Origin: SIG587 sp045544035
GTDB lineage: Bacteria; Bacillota; Clostridia; Oscillospirales; Acutalibacteraceae
Reading direction: 5' to 3'
Assembly: GCA_045544035.1 (NCBI GenBank)
Contig: JAZPYE010000021.1
Location: forward strand, 1-64,000
Length of the DNA: 64,000 nt
Shown here: positions 23,829 to 31,688 of the stretch, in pieces
Numbering within the stretch: the stretch's first letter is position 1
How the letters are laid out: every line of letters begins with the position of its first letter
Notes under the pieces: model-generated
Seen by the model: the letters and a program-made list of their open reading frames with translations, nothing else
The model's database searches: none
What the model was told of the DNA's origin: nothing
Program-made: the position numbers and the translations under genes

Positions 23829-25634
23829 ATGGCACAAAATAGATATGTTGGCGATTATCCCGTTATCGGCATTCGTCCCGTGGTTGATGGCAGACGCGGT
23901 CCCTTAAAACTTCGTGAAAGCCTTGAAGACCAGGTTTGGGCACTTGCAAATGCCGCAAAAAAGCTTTTTGAGGAAAATCTTTTCTATTCAAACGGCGAGC
24001 CTGTTAAGGTTGTTATGGCTGATACAACAATCGGCCGTGTTCCCGAAACAGCAGCCTGTGCAGACAAGTTTAAAAAAGAGGGCGTAAGCATTACGCTTTC
24101 TGTTACACCTTGCTGGTGCTATGGCTCTGAAACAATGGATATGGACCCGAGCACTATTAAGGGTGTTTGGGGCTTTAACGGAACCGAGCGCCCCGGTGCT
24201 GTTTATCTTGCCGCAGTTCTTGCTGCCCATGCTCAAAAGGGCCTTCCTGCCTTTGGCATTTATGGTCATGAGGTTCAGGATAAAGATATGGTTGATACCA
24301 TTCCCGAAGATGTTAAAGAAAAACTGTTGCGTTTTGGTCGCGCTGCTGTTGCCTGCGCCACAATGCGCGGTAAGTCTTATCTCCAAATCGGTTCTCAGTG
24401 CATGGGAATCGGCGGTTCTATTATTGACCAGGATTTCATTGAGGATTATCTTGGAATGCGTGTTGAATCGGTTGATGAGGTTGAAATTCTCCGCCGTATG
24501 GAAGAGGGAATTTACGATAAAGAGGAATATGAAAAAGCCCTTGCATGGAGAAAAGAGCACTGCAAAGAGGGCAGAGATGATAATCCCGAAGTGGTTAAAT
24601 TCACCGATGAGCAGAAGGAAAAACAGTGGGAATTCACTGTTAAAATGTACTGCATAATTAAAGACCTTATGGCCGGCAACAATAATCTTCCTGCTGAATT
24701 TAAAGAGGAAATGGCAGGCCATAATGCCATTGCAGGCGGCTTCCAGGGTCAGCGCCAATGGACCGACCATTGGCCCAACTGCGACTATCCCGAGGCACTT
24801 TTAAGCTCTACATTTGACCACAACGGTGCCCGTGAGCCCTTTACCCTTGCAACCGAAAATGATGTTCTAAACGGCCTTGGTATGCTGTTTATGCGCTTAC
24901 TTACCCACCGTGCACAAATTTTTGCCGATGTTAGAACATACTGGTCACCCGAAGCTACAAAGCGTGTAACAGGTTATGATTTTGAAGGCAAAGCAAAGGA
25001 AAACGGCGGTGTTATTCACCTGCTTAATTCTGGTGCTGCATGTCTTGATGCAACCGGTGTTTGTACCGATGAAAACGGTAACGCCGTTATGAAAAAATGG
25101 TGGGAAGTTACCGATGAAGATATTGATAAAATGACCGAAGCCACACGCTGGTGTGAAGCAGGCTTTGATAACTTCCGTGGCGGCGGTTTCTCCAGCAGCT
25201 TTACCACAAGGGCAGAATTCCCCGCAACAATGATAAGACTTAACCTTGTTAAGGGTCTCGGTCCTGTGCTCCAAATTGCTGAGGGCTGGACAGTTCATCT
25301 GCCTGATGATGTAAGTGATGTTCTTATGGAGCGCACTAACCCCACCTGGCCTTGCACTTGGTTTGTTCCTCGTTGTGATGGCAAAGAGGGAAGCCCCTTT
25401 AAAACCGCTTATGATGTAATGAACAATTGGGGCGCTAACCACGGTGCAATTTCTTACGGTCATATTGGTGCCGACCTTATCACAATGTGTTCAATGCTCC
25501 GTATTCCTGTTTGTATGCATAACGTATCTGAGGATGACATTTTCCGTCCTGCAGCTTGGAATGCTTTTGGTATGGATAAAGAGGGTCAAGATTATAGAGC
25601 TTGCGCCACCTATGGTCCTTTGTTTAAGAAATAA
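23829..25634 (+). CDS. fucI: L-fucose isomerase
   Basis: Converts L-fucose to L-fuculose, the first step of fucose breakdown; some homologues act on D-arabinose. At 601 residues it has normal FucI length and is recognisable end to end: DYPVIGIRPVVDGRRGPLKLRESLEDQV at the start, the metal and active-site regions MRGKSYLQIGSQCMGIGGSIID and EMAGHNAIAGGFQGQRQWTDHWPNCDYPE in the middle, and EGWTVHLPDDV near the end. SD TTGGAGG precedes it. Fuculokinase, aldolase and a transporter are not adjacent, so either they are elsewhere or this is a stand-alone gene. Confidence 0.95.
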   Translation: MAQNRYVGDYPVIGIRPVVDGRRGPLKLRESLEDQVWALANAAKKLFEENLFYSNGEPVKVVMADTTIGRVPETAACADKFKKEGVSITLSVTPCWCYGSETMDMDPSTIKGVWGFNGTERPGAVYLAAVLAAHAQKGLPAFGIYGHEVQDKDMVDTIPEDVKEKLLRFGRAAVACATMRGKSYLQIGSQCMGIGGSIIDQDFIEDYLGMRVESVDEVEILRRMEEGIYDKEEYEKALAWRKEHCKEGRDDNPEVVKFTDEQKEKQWEFTVKMYCIIKDLMAGNNNLPAEFKEEMAGHNAIAGGFQGQRQWTDHWPNCDYPEALLSSTFDHNGAREPFTLATENDVLNGLGMLFMRLLTHRAQIFADVRTYWSPEATKRVTGYDFEGKAKENGGVIHLLNSGAACLDATGVCTDENGNAVMKKWWEVTDEDIDKMTEATRWCEAGFDNFRGGGFSSSFTTRAEFPATMIRLNLVKGLGPVLQIAEGWTVHLPDDVSDVLMERTNPTWPCTWFVPRCDGKEGSPFKTAYDVMNNWGANHGAISYGHIGADLITMCSMLRIPVCMHNVSEDDIFRPAAWNAFGMDKEGQDYRACATYGPLFKK

Positions 25635-25642
25635 ATATTTTT

Positions 25643-25676
25643 GCCCGAGGGTGTTAACACCTTCGGGCTTTTCTTT
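25643..25676 (+). terminator. Terminator of fucI
   Basis: GCCCGAGGGTGTT and AACACCTTCGGGC form a long stem followed by TTTTCTTTT. Confidence 0.88.
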
Positions 25677-25688
25677 TGTTAATTTTAC

Positions 25689-25717
25689 TTGTATTTTGCT
25701 AATATTTGTTATATAAT
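25689..25717 (+). promoter_or_regulatory. Promoter of the S2P-scpAB cluster
   Basis: TTGTAT (25689-25694), 17-base spacer, TATAAT (25712-25717). Confidence 0.65.
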
Positions 25718-25758
25718 AAATTAAATATATAAACTTGCGGCAGAATGGAATATGATAT

Positions 25759-26436
25759 ATGCTATTTGATATTATTGGTTCGGACGGTAAAATTGATTTT
25801 ATAACCCTTATTGTGCAGGCCTTATCTTCGCTTGCGGTAATTTTTTTAACCTTGCCCGTTCACGAGTTCGCTCACGCTTACACTGCCATAAAACTTGGTG
25901 ACCCGACCCCTCGCTACACAGGCAGGCTTACTCTTAATCCCCTAAAACACATCGACTATTTAGGCGCGGCTTCTATTTTGCTTTTTGGTTTTGGTTGGGC
26001 AAAGCCTGTTCAGGTTAATACAAGATATTTTAAAAATCCAAAAAGGGATATGGCAATTACAGCCGTTGCAGGACCTATTTCAAATTTGATTGTTTGTTTT
26101 ATAAGTATTTTTATTGCAACGCTGGTTACCGAGATTTTTCCGTTTTCCGATGTAGCATTTTATATAGGCGTTTTTCTCATAAACATCGGTTATATCAACG
26201 TTTATCTTGCGGTTTTTAATCTTATTCCTATTCCACCATTCGATGGTTCAAGGCTATTGTCGGCGTTTTTGCCATATAAGTATTACTACGCTTTAATGCG
26301 CTATGAGCATTATTTGCGGTATGGCGTTTTAATTCTTTGCTGGACAGGTGTTTTATCCCGTCCGCTTTCGGTTGTTTCGGGTGCTGTTTACAACGCTATC
26401 ACAACAGCAGCAACATTTATATTTAAATTATTTTAA
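25759..26436 (+). CDS. Site-2 protease-family metalloprotease (M50, YwhC-like)
   Basis: A 225-residue intramembrane zinc protease homologue with about five hydrophobic segments. The zinc motif is HEFAHAY (HExxH) in the second segment, and the third ligand is in NLIPIPPFDGSRLL. This small M50B form is found in many Firmicutes just before scpA; its substrate is unknown. The SD is weak. The next gene begins 14 bases after its stop. Confidence 0.88.
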   Translation: MLFDIIGSDGKIDFITLIVQALSSLAVIFLTLPVHEFAHAYTAIKLGDPTPRYTGRLTLNPLKHIDYLGAASILLFGFGWAKPVQVNTRYFKNPKRDMAITAVAGPISNLIVCFISIFIATLVTEIFPFSDVAFYIGVFLINIGYINVYLAVFNLIPIPPFDGSRLLSAFLPYKYYYALMRYEHYLRYGVLILCWTGVLSRPLSVVSGAVYNAITTAATFIFKLF

Positions 26437-26450
26437 GTTTGGGGTATTTT

Positions 26451-27155
26451 ATGGAGACTGTTTTACAGTATAGACTTGAGCAGTTTGAGGGTCCGCTCGA
26501 CCTGCTGCTCACACTTATTTCTAAAAACAAACTTAATATTTATGACATTGAGATAGCGGTGCTTGTGGATCAATATCTTGAGCAGATTAAAGCTTTCAAA
26601 GATTCTGACATTGACATTGCCAGCGATTTTCTTGAAATGGCTTCAAGGCTAATATACCTTAAGACCGTAAGCCTGCTCCCAAAACACGAGGAGGCAGAAC
26701 AGCTTAAGGATGAACTTGTTGGAGAACTGCTTGAATACAAGGTTTGCAAGGAAATGGCGGCAAAATTTGCTACTATGACCGAAGGTTTTGATACCTTTGT
26801 CAGAACGCCAACCGAGGCACCAGTTGATAAAACCTACATTTTAAACCACGAATCAAAGATTCTTTTTGATTATTATATGGCGGCTGTGGGTCGTGGAATG
26901 AGAAGGCTGCCGCCCTCCACAGAGCCGTTCAAAAAGATTGTGGCAAGGAAAATTGTTTCGGTTTCCTCAAAGGTTGTGTCTGTTATGAAGCGACTGTTTA
27001 GAGGTGGTCCTCAAAGGCTTTCAAGTCTATATAAGAGCGTTAAGAGTCGCTCTGAACTTGTGGCAACCTTTTTGGCTGTTTTAGAGCTTTGTAAAGCAAA
27101 CCGTGTAACCGTTTCCACAGATACAGAAGATGCAAAAATTGAACTGAATAGGTGA
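26451..27155 (+). CDS. scpA: Segregation and condensation protein A
   Basis: Kleisin subunit of the SMC-ScpA-ScpB complex that organises and separates the chromosome. The start ATG at 26451 follows GGGG by six bases; an upstream TTG in frame would overlap that SD. The N-terminus YRLEQFEGPLDLLLTLISKNKLNIYDI is the family signature and the winged C-terminal domain is at about 160-234 (KRLFRGGPQRLSSLYKSVKSR...VATFLAVLELCKANRV). Length about 234 residues, normal. Directly followed by scpB. Confidence 0.94.
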   Translation: METVLQYRLEQFEGPLDLLLTLISKNKLNIYDIEIAVLVDQYLEQIKAFKDSDIDIASDFLEMASRLIYLKTVSLLPKHEEAEQLKDELVGELLEYKVCKEMAAKFATMTEGFDTFVRTPTEAPVDKTYILNHESKILFDYYMAAVGRGMRRLPPSTEPFKKIVARKIVSVSSKVVSVMKRLFRGGPQRLSSLYKSVKSRSELVATFLAVLELCKANRVTVSTDTEDAKIELNR

Positions 27156-27159
27156 AAAA

Positions 27160-27756
27160 ATGAGTGTAAATTTAGTTAGTGCTCTTGAAGCCGTGCTTTT
27201 TGTTGGCGGTGAGCCGATGTCAATGGACAAGCTTTGTCAAATTTTTGATATAACTCCCGAGGAGTTAAGCGTGCTTGCAGAGAGTCTTGAAAAAAAGTTA
27301 ATTGGTGAAGATTCCGGCGTTAAACTTGTAACATTAGATAACGCTTACCAGCTTATAACAAAAACCGAGTATGCCGATTATATTAAAAAGGCCTTTGAAA
27401 TCAAAAGAAAAACACCGCTTTCCCAGGCAGGCTTTGAGGTTTTAGCGGTTGTTGCCTACAACCAACCTGTAACCCGTGCTTTTATTGAGCAGGTTCGCGG
27501 TGTTGACTGTTCGGGCGCACTTTACACCCTTATGGAACGCGGTCTTGTGGAAGAAAGAGGTCGCCTTGATTTGCCGGGTAAACCCTTGCTTTACGGAACA
27601 ACTAAAAACTTTTTAAGGTGCTTTTCACTTCGTGATTTAAGCGATTTACCGCCGCTTCCCAAAAATGAACTGCAAAACGCATATCCCACCGATTTAGCCG
27701 AACAATTAAACATTGATGGCACATTAACCGAAGCAGAAGGGGAAGATGGAGAGTGA
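27160..27756 (+). CDS. scpB: Segregation and condensation protein B
   Basis: Winged-helix partner of ScpA in the bacterial condensin. The 198-residue protein begins ALEAVLFVGGEPMSMDKL and has the two tandem winged helices, the second with LSQAGFEVLAVVAYNQPVTRAFIEQVRGVD and GRLDLPGKPLLYGTT, all characteristic. It lies four bases after scpA, and its stop overlaps the GTG start of the next gene. Confidence 0.94.
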   Translation: MSVNLVSALEAVLFVGGEPMSMDKLCQIFDITPEELSVLAESLEKKLIGEDSGVKLVTLDNAYQLITKTEYADYIKKAFEIKRKTPLSQAGFEVLAVVAYNQPVTRAFIEQVRGVDCSGALYTLMERGLVEERGRLDLPGKPLLYGTTKNFLRCFSLRDLSDLPPLPKNELQNAYPTDLAEQLNIDGTLTEAEGEDGE

Positions 27757-28343
27757 TTCCGCTCCTGATTATTTTAGGTATTGTTCTGGTAATTTTAATT
27801 TTACTTTTAATTCCCGTTTCTTTTTCCCTAAGCTTTAATGAGAGTTTTGATTACACACTTAAATATGGGCTAATAAAAATTCCATTAGATTCAAAAAAGG
27901 CAAAAACGGATAAAAGGCAGGAAAAAAAGGAAAGTTATTTTAAAAAGCTTTTTAGAGAAAAAGGCTTTGAGGCGGCTTTTAGCGAGCTTTGTTTTTATGC
28001 TAAAATCTTTCTTGAAAAGATTTTGTATCTTTTAAAGAAAATAAAATTCAAAATTTTTAATCTTAAAATCAGCGTTGGTGGGGCAGATGCCGCCAAAACA
28101 GCAATAAGCTATGGGGTTATTTCTTCGGCGGTTTATTATGTTCTGGGTTTCCTTGATTCAAATATTTGCCTTAAAATTAAAGAAACTGACATTTCTGCAA
28201 ATTATAATTCGCCCACCACTAAGGCGGAATTTAATTTAAAAGCTTCTCTGAAGCCCATTTATGCCATTTTAGCAGCATTTACACTGATTAAAATTATTTT
28301 AGAATTAAAAAACAAGGAGTTAGTTAGCAATGAGCGACAGTAA
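27753..28343 (+). CDS. DUF2953 membrane protein
   Basis: A 196-residue protein with an N-terminal membrane helix (residues 2-24), a lysine-rich linker (KKAKTDKRQEKKESYFKKLF), a helical middle and a second hydrophobic stretch near the end. It matches the DUF2953 family, which sits between scpB and gerW/ytfJ in many spore-formers. The GTG start overlaps the scpB stop (GTGA). Its function is unknown; the conserved position suggests a sporulation or envelope role. Confidence 0.75.
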   Translation: MIPLLIILGIVLVILILLLIPVSFSLSFNESFDYTLKYGLIKIPLDSKKAKTDKRQEKKESYFKKLFREKGFEAAFSELCFYAKIFLEKILYLLKKIKFKIFNLKISVGGADAAKTAISYGVISSAVYYVLGFLDSNICLKIKETDISANYNSPTTKAEFNLKASLKPIYAILAAFTLIKIILELKNKELVSNERQ

Positions 28344-28698
28344 CATTAAAAGCATTATGGATTCCACAATGAATAATCTCCACGCAATGGTTGATGCCGA
28401 CACAATTGTTGGTAGTCCCATAACCGTTGGCGACATCACCTTAATTCCTGTTTCAAAGGTTGCTTTCGGTCTTGCAACGGGCGGCTCTGATTTCCCCAGC
28501 AAAAATCAGCAAGGTCTTTTCGGCGGTGGTGGCGGCGCAGGTGTTACAATTACACCCATTGCTTTTATGGCAATTACAGGTTCAACCGTTAAAATGTTGC
28601 CTATTTACAACGAGGTAACCTCCATTGAAAAGGCAATTGATATGGCTCCCGAAATTCTTGAAAAGGCCAAAGAACTTTTCAAAAAAGAAGATAAATAG
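28330..28698 (+). CDS. gerW: Spore protein GerW/YtfJ family
   Basis: A 122-residue protein with the GerW signature: IVGSPITVGDITLIPVSKVAFGLATGG, a glycine-rich loop (GGGGGAG) and VTITPIAFMAI. In Bacillus the homologue is a spore protein needed for normal L-alanine germination. It overlaps the DUF2953 gene by 14 bases and ends the scpAB transcript before a hairpin. Confidence 0.9.
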   Translation: MSDSNIKSIMDSTMNNLHAMVDADTIVGSPITVGDITLIPVSKVAFGLATGGSDFPSKNQQGLFGGGGGAGVTITPIAFMAITGSTVKMLPIYNEVTSIEKAIDMAPEILEKAKELFKKEDK

Positions 28699-28716
28699 TC
28701 AAAACTGTATAAATTT

Positions 28717-28752
28717 AAATTCACCCTCATATAAATTTTGAGGGTGAATTTT
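28717..28752 (+). promoter_or_regulatory. Hairpin covering the ribosome-binding site of dacB
   Basis: AAATTCACCCTCA (28717-28729) is exactly complementary to TGAGGGTGAATTT (28739-28751). The right arm contains the SD (GAGGGTG) and ends two bases before the GTG start. It may act as a weak terminator for gerW and also block translation of dacB from readthrough mRNA. Confidence 0.75.
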
Positions 28753-29871
28753 GTGAAAAAGACAATATTTTTTATTTTCTTTTGCTTTTTATTTTCTTTT
28801 AATGTTGGAGCGATTCCCGGTGTTTCAGCAAGGTCTGCAGTGCTGATAAACGGCACAACGGGCGAGGTAATTTTTGGAAAAAACCAAAGCGAACAATTGC
28901 CGATGGCCAGCACAACAAAAATTATGACAGCGCTCTTACTAGCTGAAGAAAACACACCCGAAAAACAGGTGACAGTTACAAAACAAATGGTCACAGTCGA
29001 GGGCTCATCAATGGGGCTACTTCCGGGGGACACCGTATCTTATAACGACCTGCTTTACGGTCTGCTTTTAGCATCGGGCAACGATGCGGCAAACAGTGTC
29101 GCCTATCTTCTTGGCGGCAGCCTTGAAGGCTTTGCAAAGATTATGAATTTAAAAGCAAAGCAGTTAGGCCTTTTACATACTAATTTCGTTACACCTTCGG
29201 GTCTTGATAATGAAAATCACTATACAACGGCCGATGATTTAGCGAAACTTGCATGGTATGCAATGAAAAACCAAGCCTTTTTCACTGCCGCATCCTCAAA
29301 AAATGCCGTGCTGAATTTCGGTAATCCGCCTTACCGCCGACAACTTACAAATCACAATAAGTTGCTTAACTTGTATGATGGCGCGGTTGGCGTAAAAACA
29401 GGTTTTACAAAAAAATCAGGCAGGTGCCTTGTTAGTGCGGCAAAGCGTAATGAGGAGTATCTTATTGCGGTAACTCTTAGTGCGCCAAATGATTGGCAGG
29501 ACCATAAAACAATGCTTGATTTTGGATTCGAAGCATTAGAGGAAATTTTATTCAATTTTAAAGAACAAAGCATTACTATTCCCGTTGTTTCAGGAGAGCT
29601 TGATCGTGTTACCGTAAATATTCCAAGCCTTTCGGCGGCCGTTGCCAATGAAAGTAAGACCGATTTTAGCACCGAATGCCATGTTCCCGAATTTCTTTAT
29701 GCACCGCTTAAAGAAGGGGATATAGTTGGGCAGGCGGTGCTTAAATACAAAGGCGAAGTGATAAAATCTAATGATTTAATTTGCGAAAGGGAAATCAAAA
29801 TTAAAATAGAGGAAAAAACTTTTTTAGACAGTTTTTTTCAGATATTTTTATCGCTTATAAAACAAATTTAG
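28753..29871 (+). CDS. D-alanyl-D-alanine carboxypeptidase (S11)
   Basis: Penicillin-binding protein that removes the terminal D-alanine of peptidoglycan stems; exported and probably membrane-attached by its C-terminus. The GTG at 28753 (MKKTIFFIFFCFLF) has the SD GAGGGTG six bases upstream and gives a clean signal peptide, so the in-frame TTG at 28738 is not used. Active-site motifs are STTK (in MASTTKIMTA), SGN (LASGNDAANS) and KTG (GVKTGFTKKSGR). Length about 372 residues is normal for DacB/DacF. The position next to gerW suggests a spore-cortex role as in dacF/dacB, but that is inferred. Confidence 0.92.
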   Translation: MKKTIFFIFFCFLFSFNVGAIPGVSARSAVLINGTTGEVIFGKNQSEQLPMASTTKIMTALLLAEENTPEKQVTVTKQMVTVEGSSMGLLPGDTVSYNDLLYGLLLASGNDAANSVAYLLGGSLEGFAKIMNLKAKQLGLLHTNFVTPSGLDNENHYTTADDLAKLAWYAMKNQAFFTAASSKNAVLNFGNPPYRRQLTNHNKLLNLYDGAVGVKTGFTKKSGRCLVSAAKRNEEYLIAVTLSAPNDWQDHKTMLDFGFEALEEILFNFKEQSITIPVVSGELDRVTVNIPSLSAAVANESKTDFSTECHVPEFLYAPLKEGDIVGQAVLKYKGEVIKSNDLICEREIKIKIEEKTFLDSFFQIFLSLIKQI

Positions 29872-29880
29872 GAGTTTAAA

Positions 29881-30624
29881 ATGCAAACTAAAAGGATTAG
29901 AATTCAAAAGCATCTTTCTCAGTGTGGTGTTGCTTCAAGGCGCCGTGCCGAAGAACTTATAATGCAGGGTAAGGTTAAGGTTAACGGCAGGGTTGCACAA
30001 ATTGGTGACTCGGTTGACCCAAAGCGTGACAAGGTTTCGGTTTCGGGCAAAAATGTTGTTGCGGTTAATGAGAAAAGATATATTATGCTATATAAGCCTC
30101 GCGGTTTCGTTACAACAATGCATGATGAAAAAGACCGCAAGTGTGTTAATGACCTTGTTCGTGATGTTGGAGTTACTGTTTTTCCTGTTGGCAGGCTTGA
30201 CAAAAACTCTGAGGGCCTTTTGCTGCTTACAAATGATGGCGAATTTGCAAATCATTTAACCCACCCATCGAGCCACGTGAACAAAACATATCGTGTTACG
30301 GTTGGCGGCGCTGTAAGTGAAGAGCAAATTGATAAAATGGCAACTGGTATTATGCTGGATTCTAAGCGAACCTTACCATGTGATGTTTATGTTATTGAGC
30401 GCAAGGCTGATAGAACGGTGCTTATTTTCACAATTCACGAGGGAAGAAACCGCCAAATTAGAAGAATGTGCGAGGCAGTAGGGCTTAGTGTACTTAGACT
30501 TAAGCGCACCGAAATTGCAGGTGTCAAGCTTGGAATGCTTCCTCAAGGAAAATGGCGCGATTTAAACGAGAGAGAGCTTAAGCGCCTTAACGCTATTTCC
30601 GTTTCAAAGGGGGAGAACAAATGA
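29881..30624 (+). CDS. rluB: rRNA pseudouridine synthase, RluB/RsuA family
   Basis: Converts a specific uridine of ribosomal RNA to pseudouridine. The S4 RNA-binding domain is at residues 6-55 (RIQKHLSQCGVASRRRAEELIMQGKVKVNG) and the catalytic domain has VGRLDKNSEGLLLLTNDG with the essential aspartate; HEGRNRQIRRMCEAVG is the C-terminal motif. Length 247. It starts nine bases after the carboxypeptidase and overlaps the next gene by four bases. RluB (23S) is more likely than RsuA by context. Confidence 0.92.
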   Translation: MQTKRIRIQKHLSQCGVASRRRAEELIMQGKVKVNGRVAQIGDSVDPKRDKVSVSGKNVVAVNEKRYIMLYKPRGFVTTMHDEKDRKCVNDLVRDVGVTVFPVGRLDKNSEGLLLLTNDGEFANHLTHPSSHVNKTYRVTVGGAVSEEQIDKMATGIMLDSKRTLPCDVYVIERKADRTVLIFTIHEGRNRQIRRMCEAVGLSVLRLKRTEIAGVKLGMLPQGKWRDLNERELKRLNAISVSKGENK

Positions 30625-30995
30625 TTAAGGTTGTTCAGCTTGATAGCTATGAAGAAACGAAAATCGCCTTTAATTCAAAGGGAATTGAATTTGGTCCATT
30701 TCATTTTTGCTCGGCGGTTTTTGATGGCGAAGAAAAAATCGGAGAATGCTTTTATAAGTATGATGATGACTGCGTTATAATAAAAGATATTTTCTCGAAG
30801 GGTGACTTGCTACTTGTTGATGGAATTCTTCGCAGTGTGTTTTTTGTTGCCTCAAATAGAGGAATTGAAAATGCTTTTTATGAAAACGCAGAGCTTGAGC
30901 CAATTTATGAAAAACTAGGATTTTTGCTGGATAAGGATTCTAAAAGTTTAAAGCTTAAAAAGATTTTTGAGGCCTGCTCAGGCTGTAAAAACTAA
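30621..30995 (+). CDS. Small GNAT-like protein
   Basis: A 124-residue protein that starts inside the rluB stop (ATGA overlap). Its pattern (FDGEEKIGECFYKYDDDCVIIKDIF, then ILRSVFFVASNRGIENAFYENAELEPIYEKLGF) resembles the later strands and the YEKLGF end of N-acetyltransferases, but no clear acetyl-CoA loop is seen. It ends with a CSGC cysteine pair. The likely role is unknown; it is translationally coupled to the rRNA-modifying enzyme. Confidence 0.55.
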   Translation: MIKVVQLDSYEETKIAFNSKGIEFGPFHFCSAVFDGEEKIGECFYKYDDDCVIIKDIFSKGDLLLVDGILRSVFFVASNRGIENAFYENAELEPIYEKLGFLLDKDSKSLKLKKIFEACSGCKN

Positions 30996-31010
30996 TTAAA
31001 TAAAAAAGGC

Positions 31011-31039
31011 TTGCAAATTATAAGGTTTTATGTTATTAT
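31011..31039 (+). promoter_or_regulatory. Promoter of secG
   Basis: TTGCAA (31011-31016), 17-base spacer, TATTAT (31034-31039). Confidence 0.6.
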
Positions 31040-31073
31040 AACTGTTGTGTAAAATTTTTGGAGGTCATTTAAT

Positions 31074-31322
31074 ATGAATGCTTTACAAATTATTGTTGGT
31101 GCCATTGTTCTTATTTTGGCAGTTTTAATTATTCTCGTTGTTCTTTTACAACAGGGTCGTCGTTCAGGCGTTAACGGCGCAATTTCCGGTGCAGCAGATA
31201 CCTTCCTTTCCAAAAATAAGGCTCGTCATCTTGATGCAGTTCTTCCTCGCTGGACTAAGTATCTTGCCATTGCATTTTTTGTTTTAGTTATTTTGGCAAA
31301 TGTTCTTGTAGCAGTATTATAA
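31074..31322 (+). CDS. secG: Preprotein translocase subunit SecG
   Basis: Small membrane subunit of the SecYEG channel. The 82-residue protein has two membrane helices (about 4-26 and 60-81) joined by the conserved loop VLLQQGRRSGVNGAISGAADTF. SD TTGGAGG precedes it. It is monocistronic, with its own promoter and terminator. The usual neighbour rnr is not in the window. Confidence 0.93.
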   Translation: MNALQIIVGAIVLILAVLIILVVLLQQGRRSGVNGAISGAADTFLSKNKARHLDAVLPRWTKYLAIAFFVLVILANVLVAVL

Positions 31323-31336
31323 AATTTTAAAAAAAC

Positions 31337-31372
31337 AAACAGCCGTACCATTTATGGTACGGCTGTTTTTGT
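31337..31372 (+). terminator. Terminator of secG
   Basis: AAACAGCCGTACC, six-base loop, GGTACGGCTGTTT, then T-run: a perfect 13-bp stem. Confidence 0.92.
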
Positions 31373-31417
31373 ATTATAACGATATAAACTGCATAAACAT
31401 TAATAAGAGGTGTTTTT

Positions 31418-31678
31418 ATGCAAGTTTTAACAACAGTTTTAGCTATAATTCTTACAATATATTGTTTAATATATATTTTTTTACTTTTTAAACTTAAAAA
31501 TCCCTTTAAAAATTTATTAATAAATGCTATTATAGGTATAGTAGCACTTTTAATTATTTATTTAATCCGCAGTGTTTCGGGCTTTTTCATTCCAATTAAC
31601 CAGTGGACTGTTTTAGCAAGCGCGGTGGGTGGCTTGCCTGCTGTGTGTGGCATTTTAATAATACGAATTTTACTTTAG
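31418..31678 (+). CDS. bofA: Pro-sigma-K processing inhibitor BofA family
   Basis: An 86-residue membrane protein with two to three hydrophobic segments and the BofA C-terminal signature (IPINQWTVLASAVGGLPAVCGILI). In Bacillus BofA holds the SpoIVFB protease inactive in the mother cell until late sporulation. SD AAGAGGTG precedes the ATG. It lies 10 bases before addB, not next to recR as in Bacillus. Confidence 0.82.
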   Translation: MQVLTTVLAIILTIYCLIYIFLLFKLKNPFKNLLINAIIGIVALLIIYLIRSVSGFFIPINQWTVLASAVGGLPAVCGILIIRILL

Positions 31679-31688
31679 GAGGGGTACT

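Noticed and set aside
23988..24770. 260-codon minus-strand frame inside fucI
   Set aside because: It is the antisense shadow of a conserved, codon-biased gene with no SD and no recognisable protein.
26439..26450. TTG start of scpA at 26439
   Set aside because: It would overlap the GGGG ribosome-binding site; ATG 26451 gives the conserved N-terminus.
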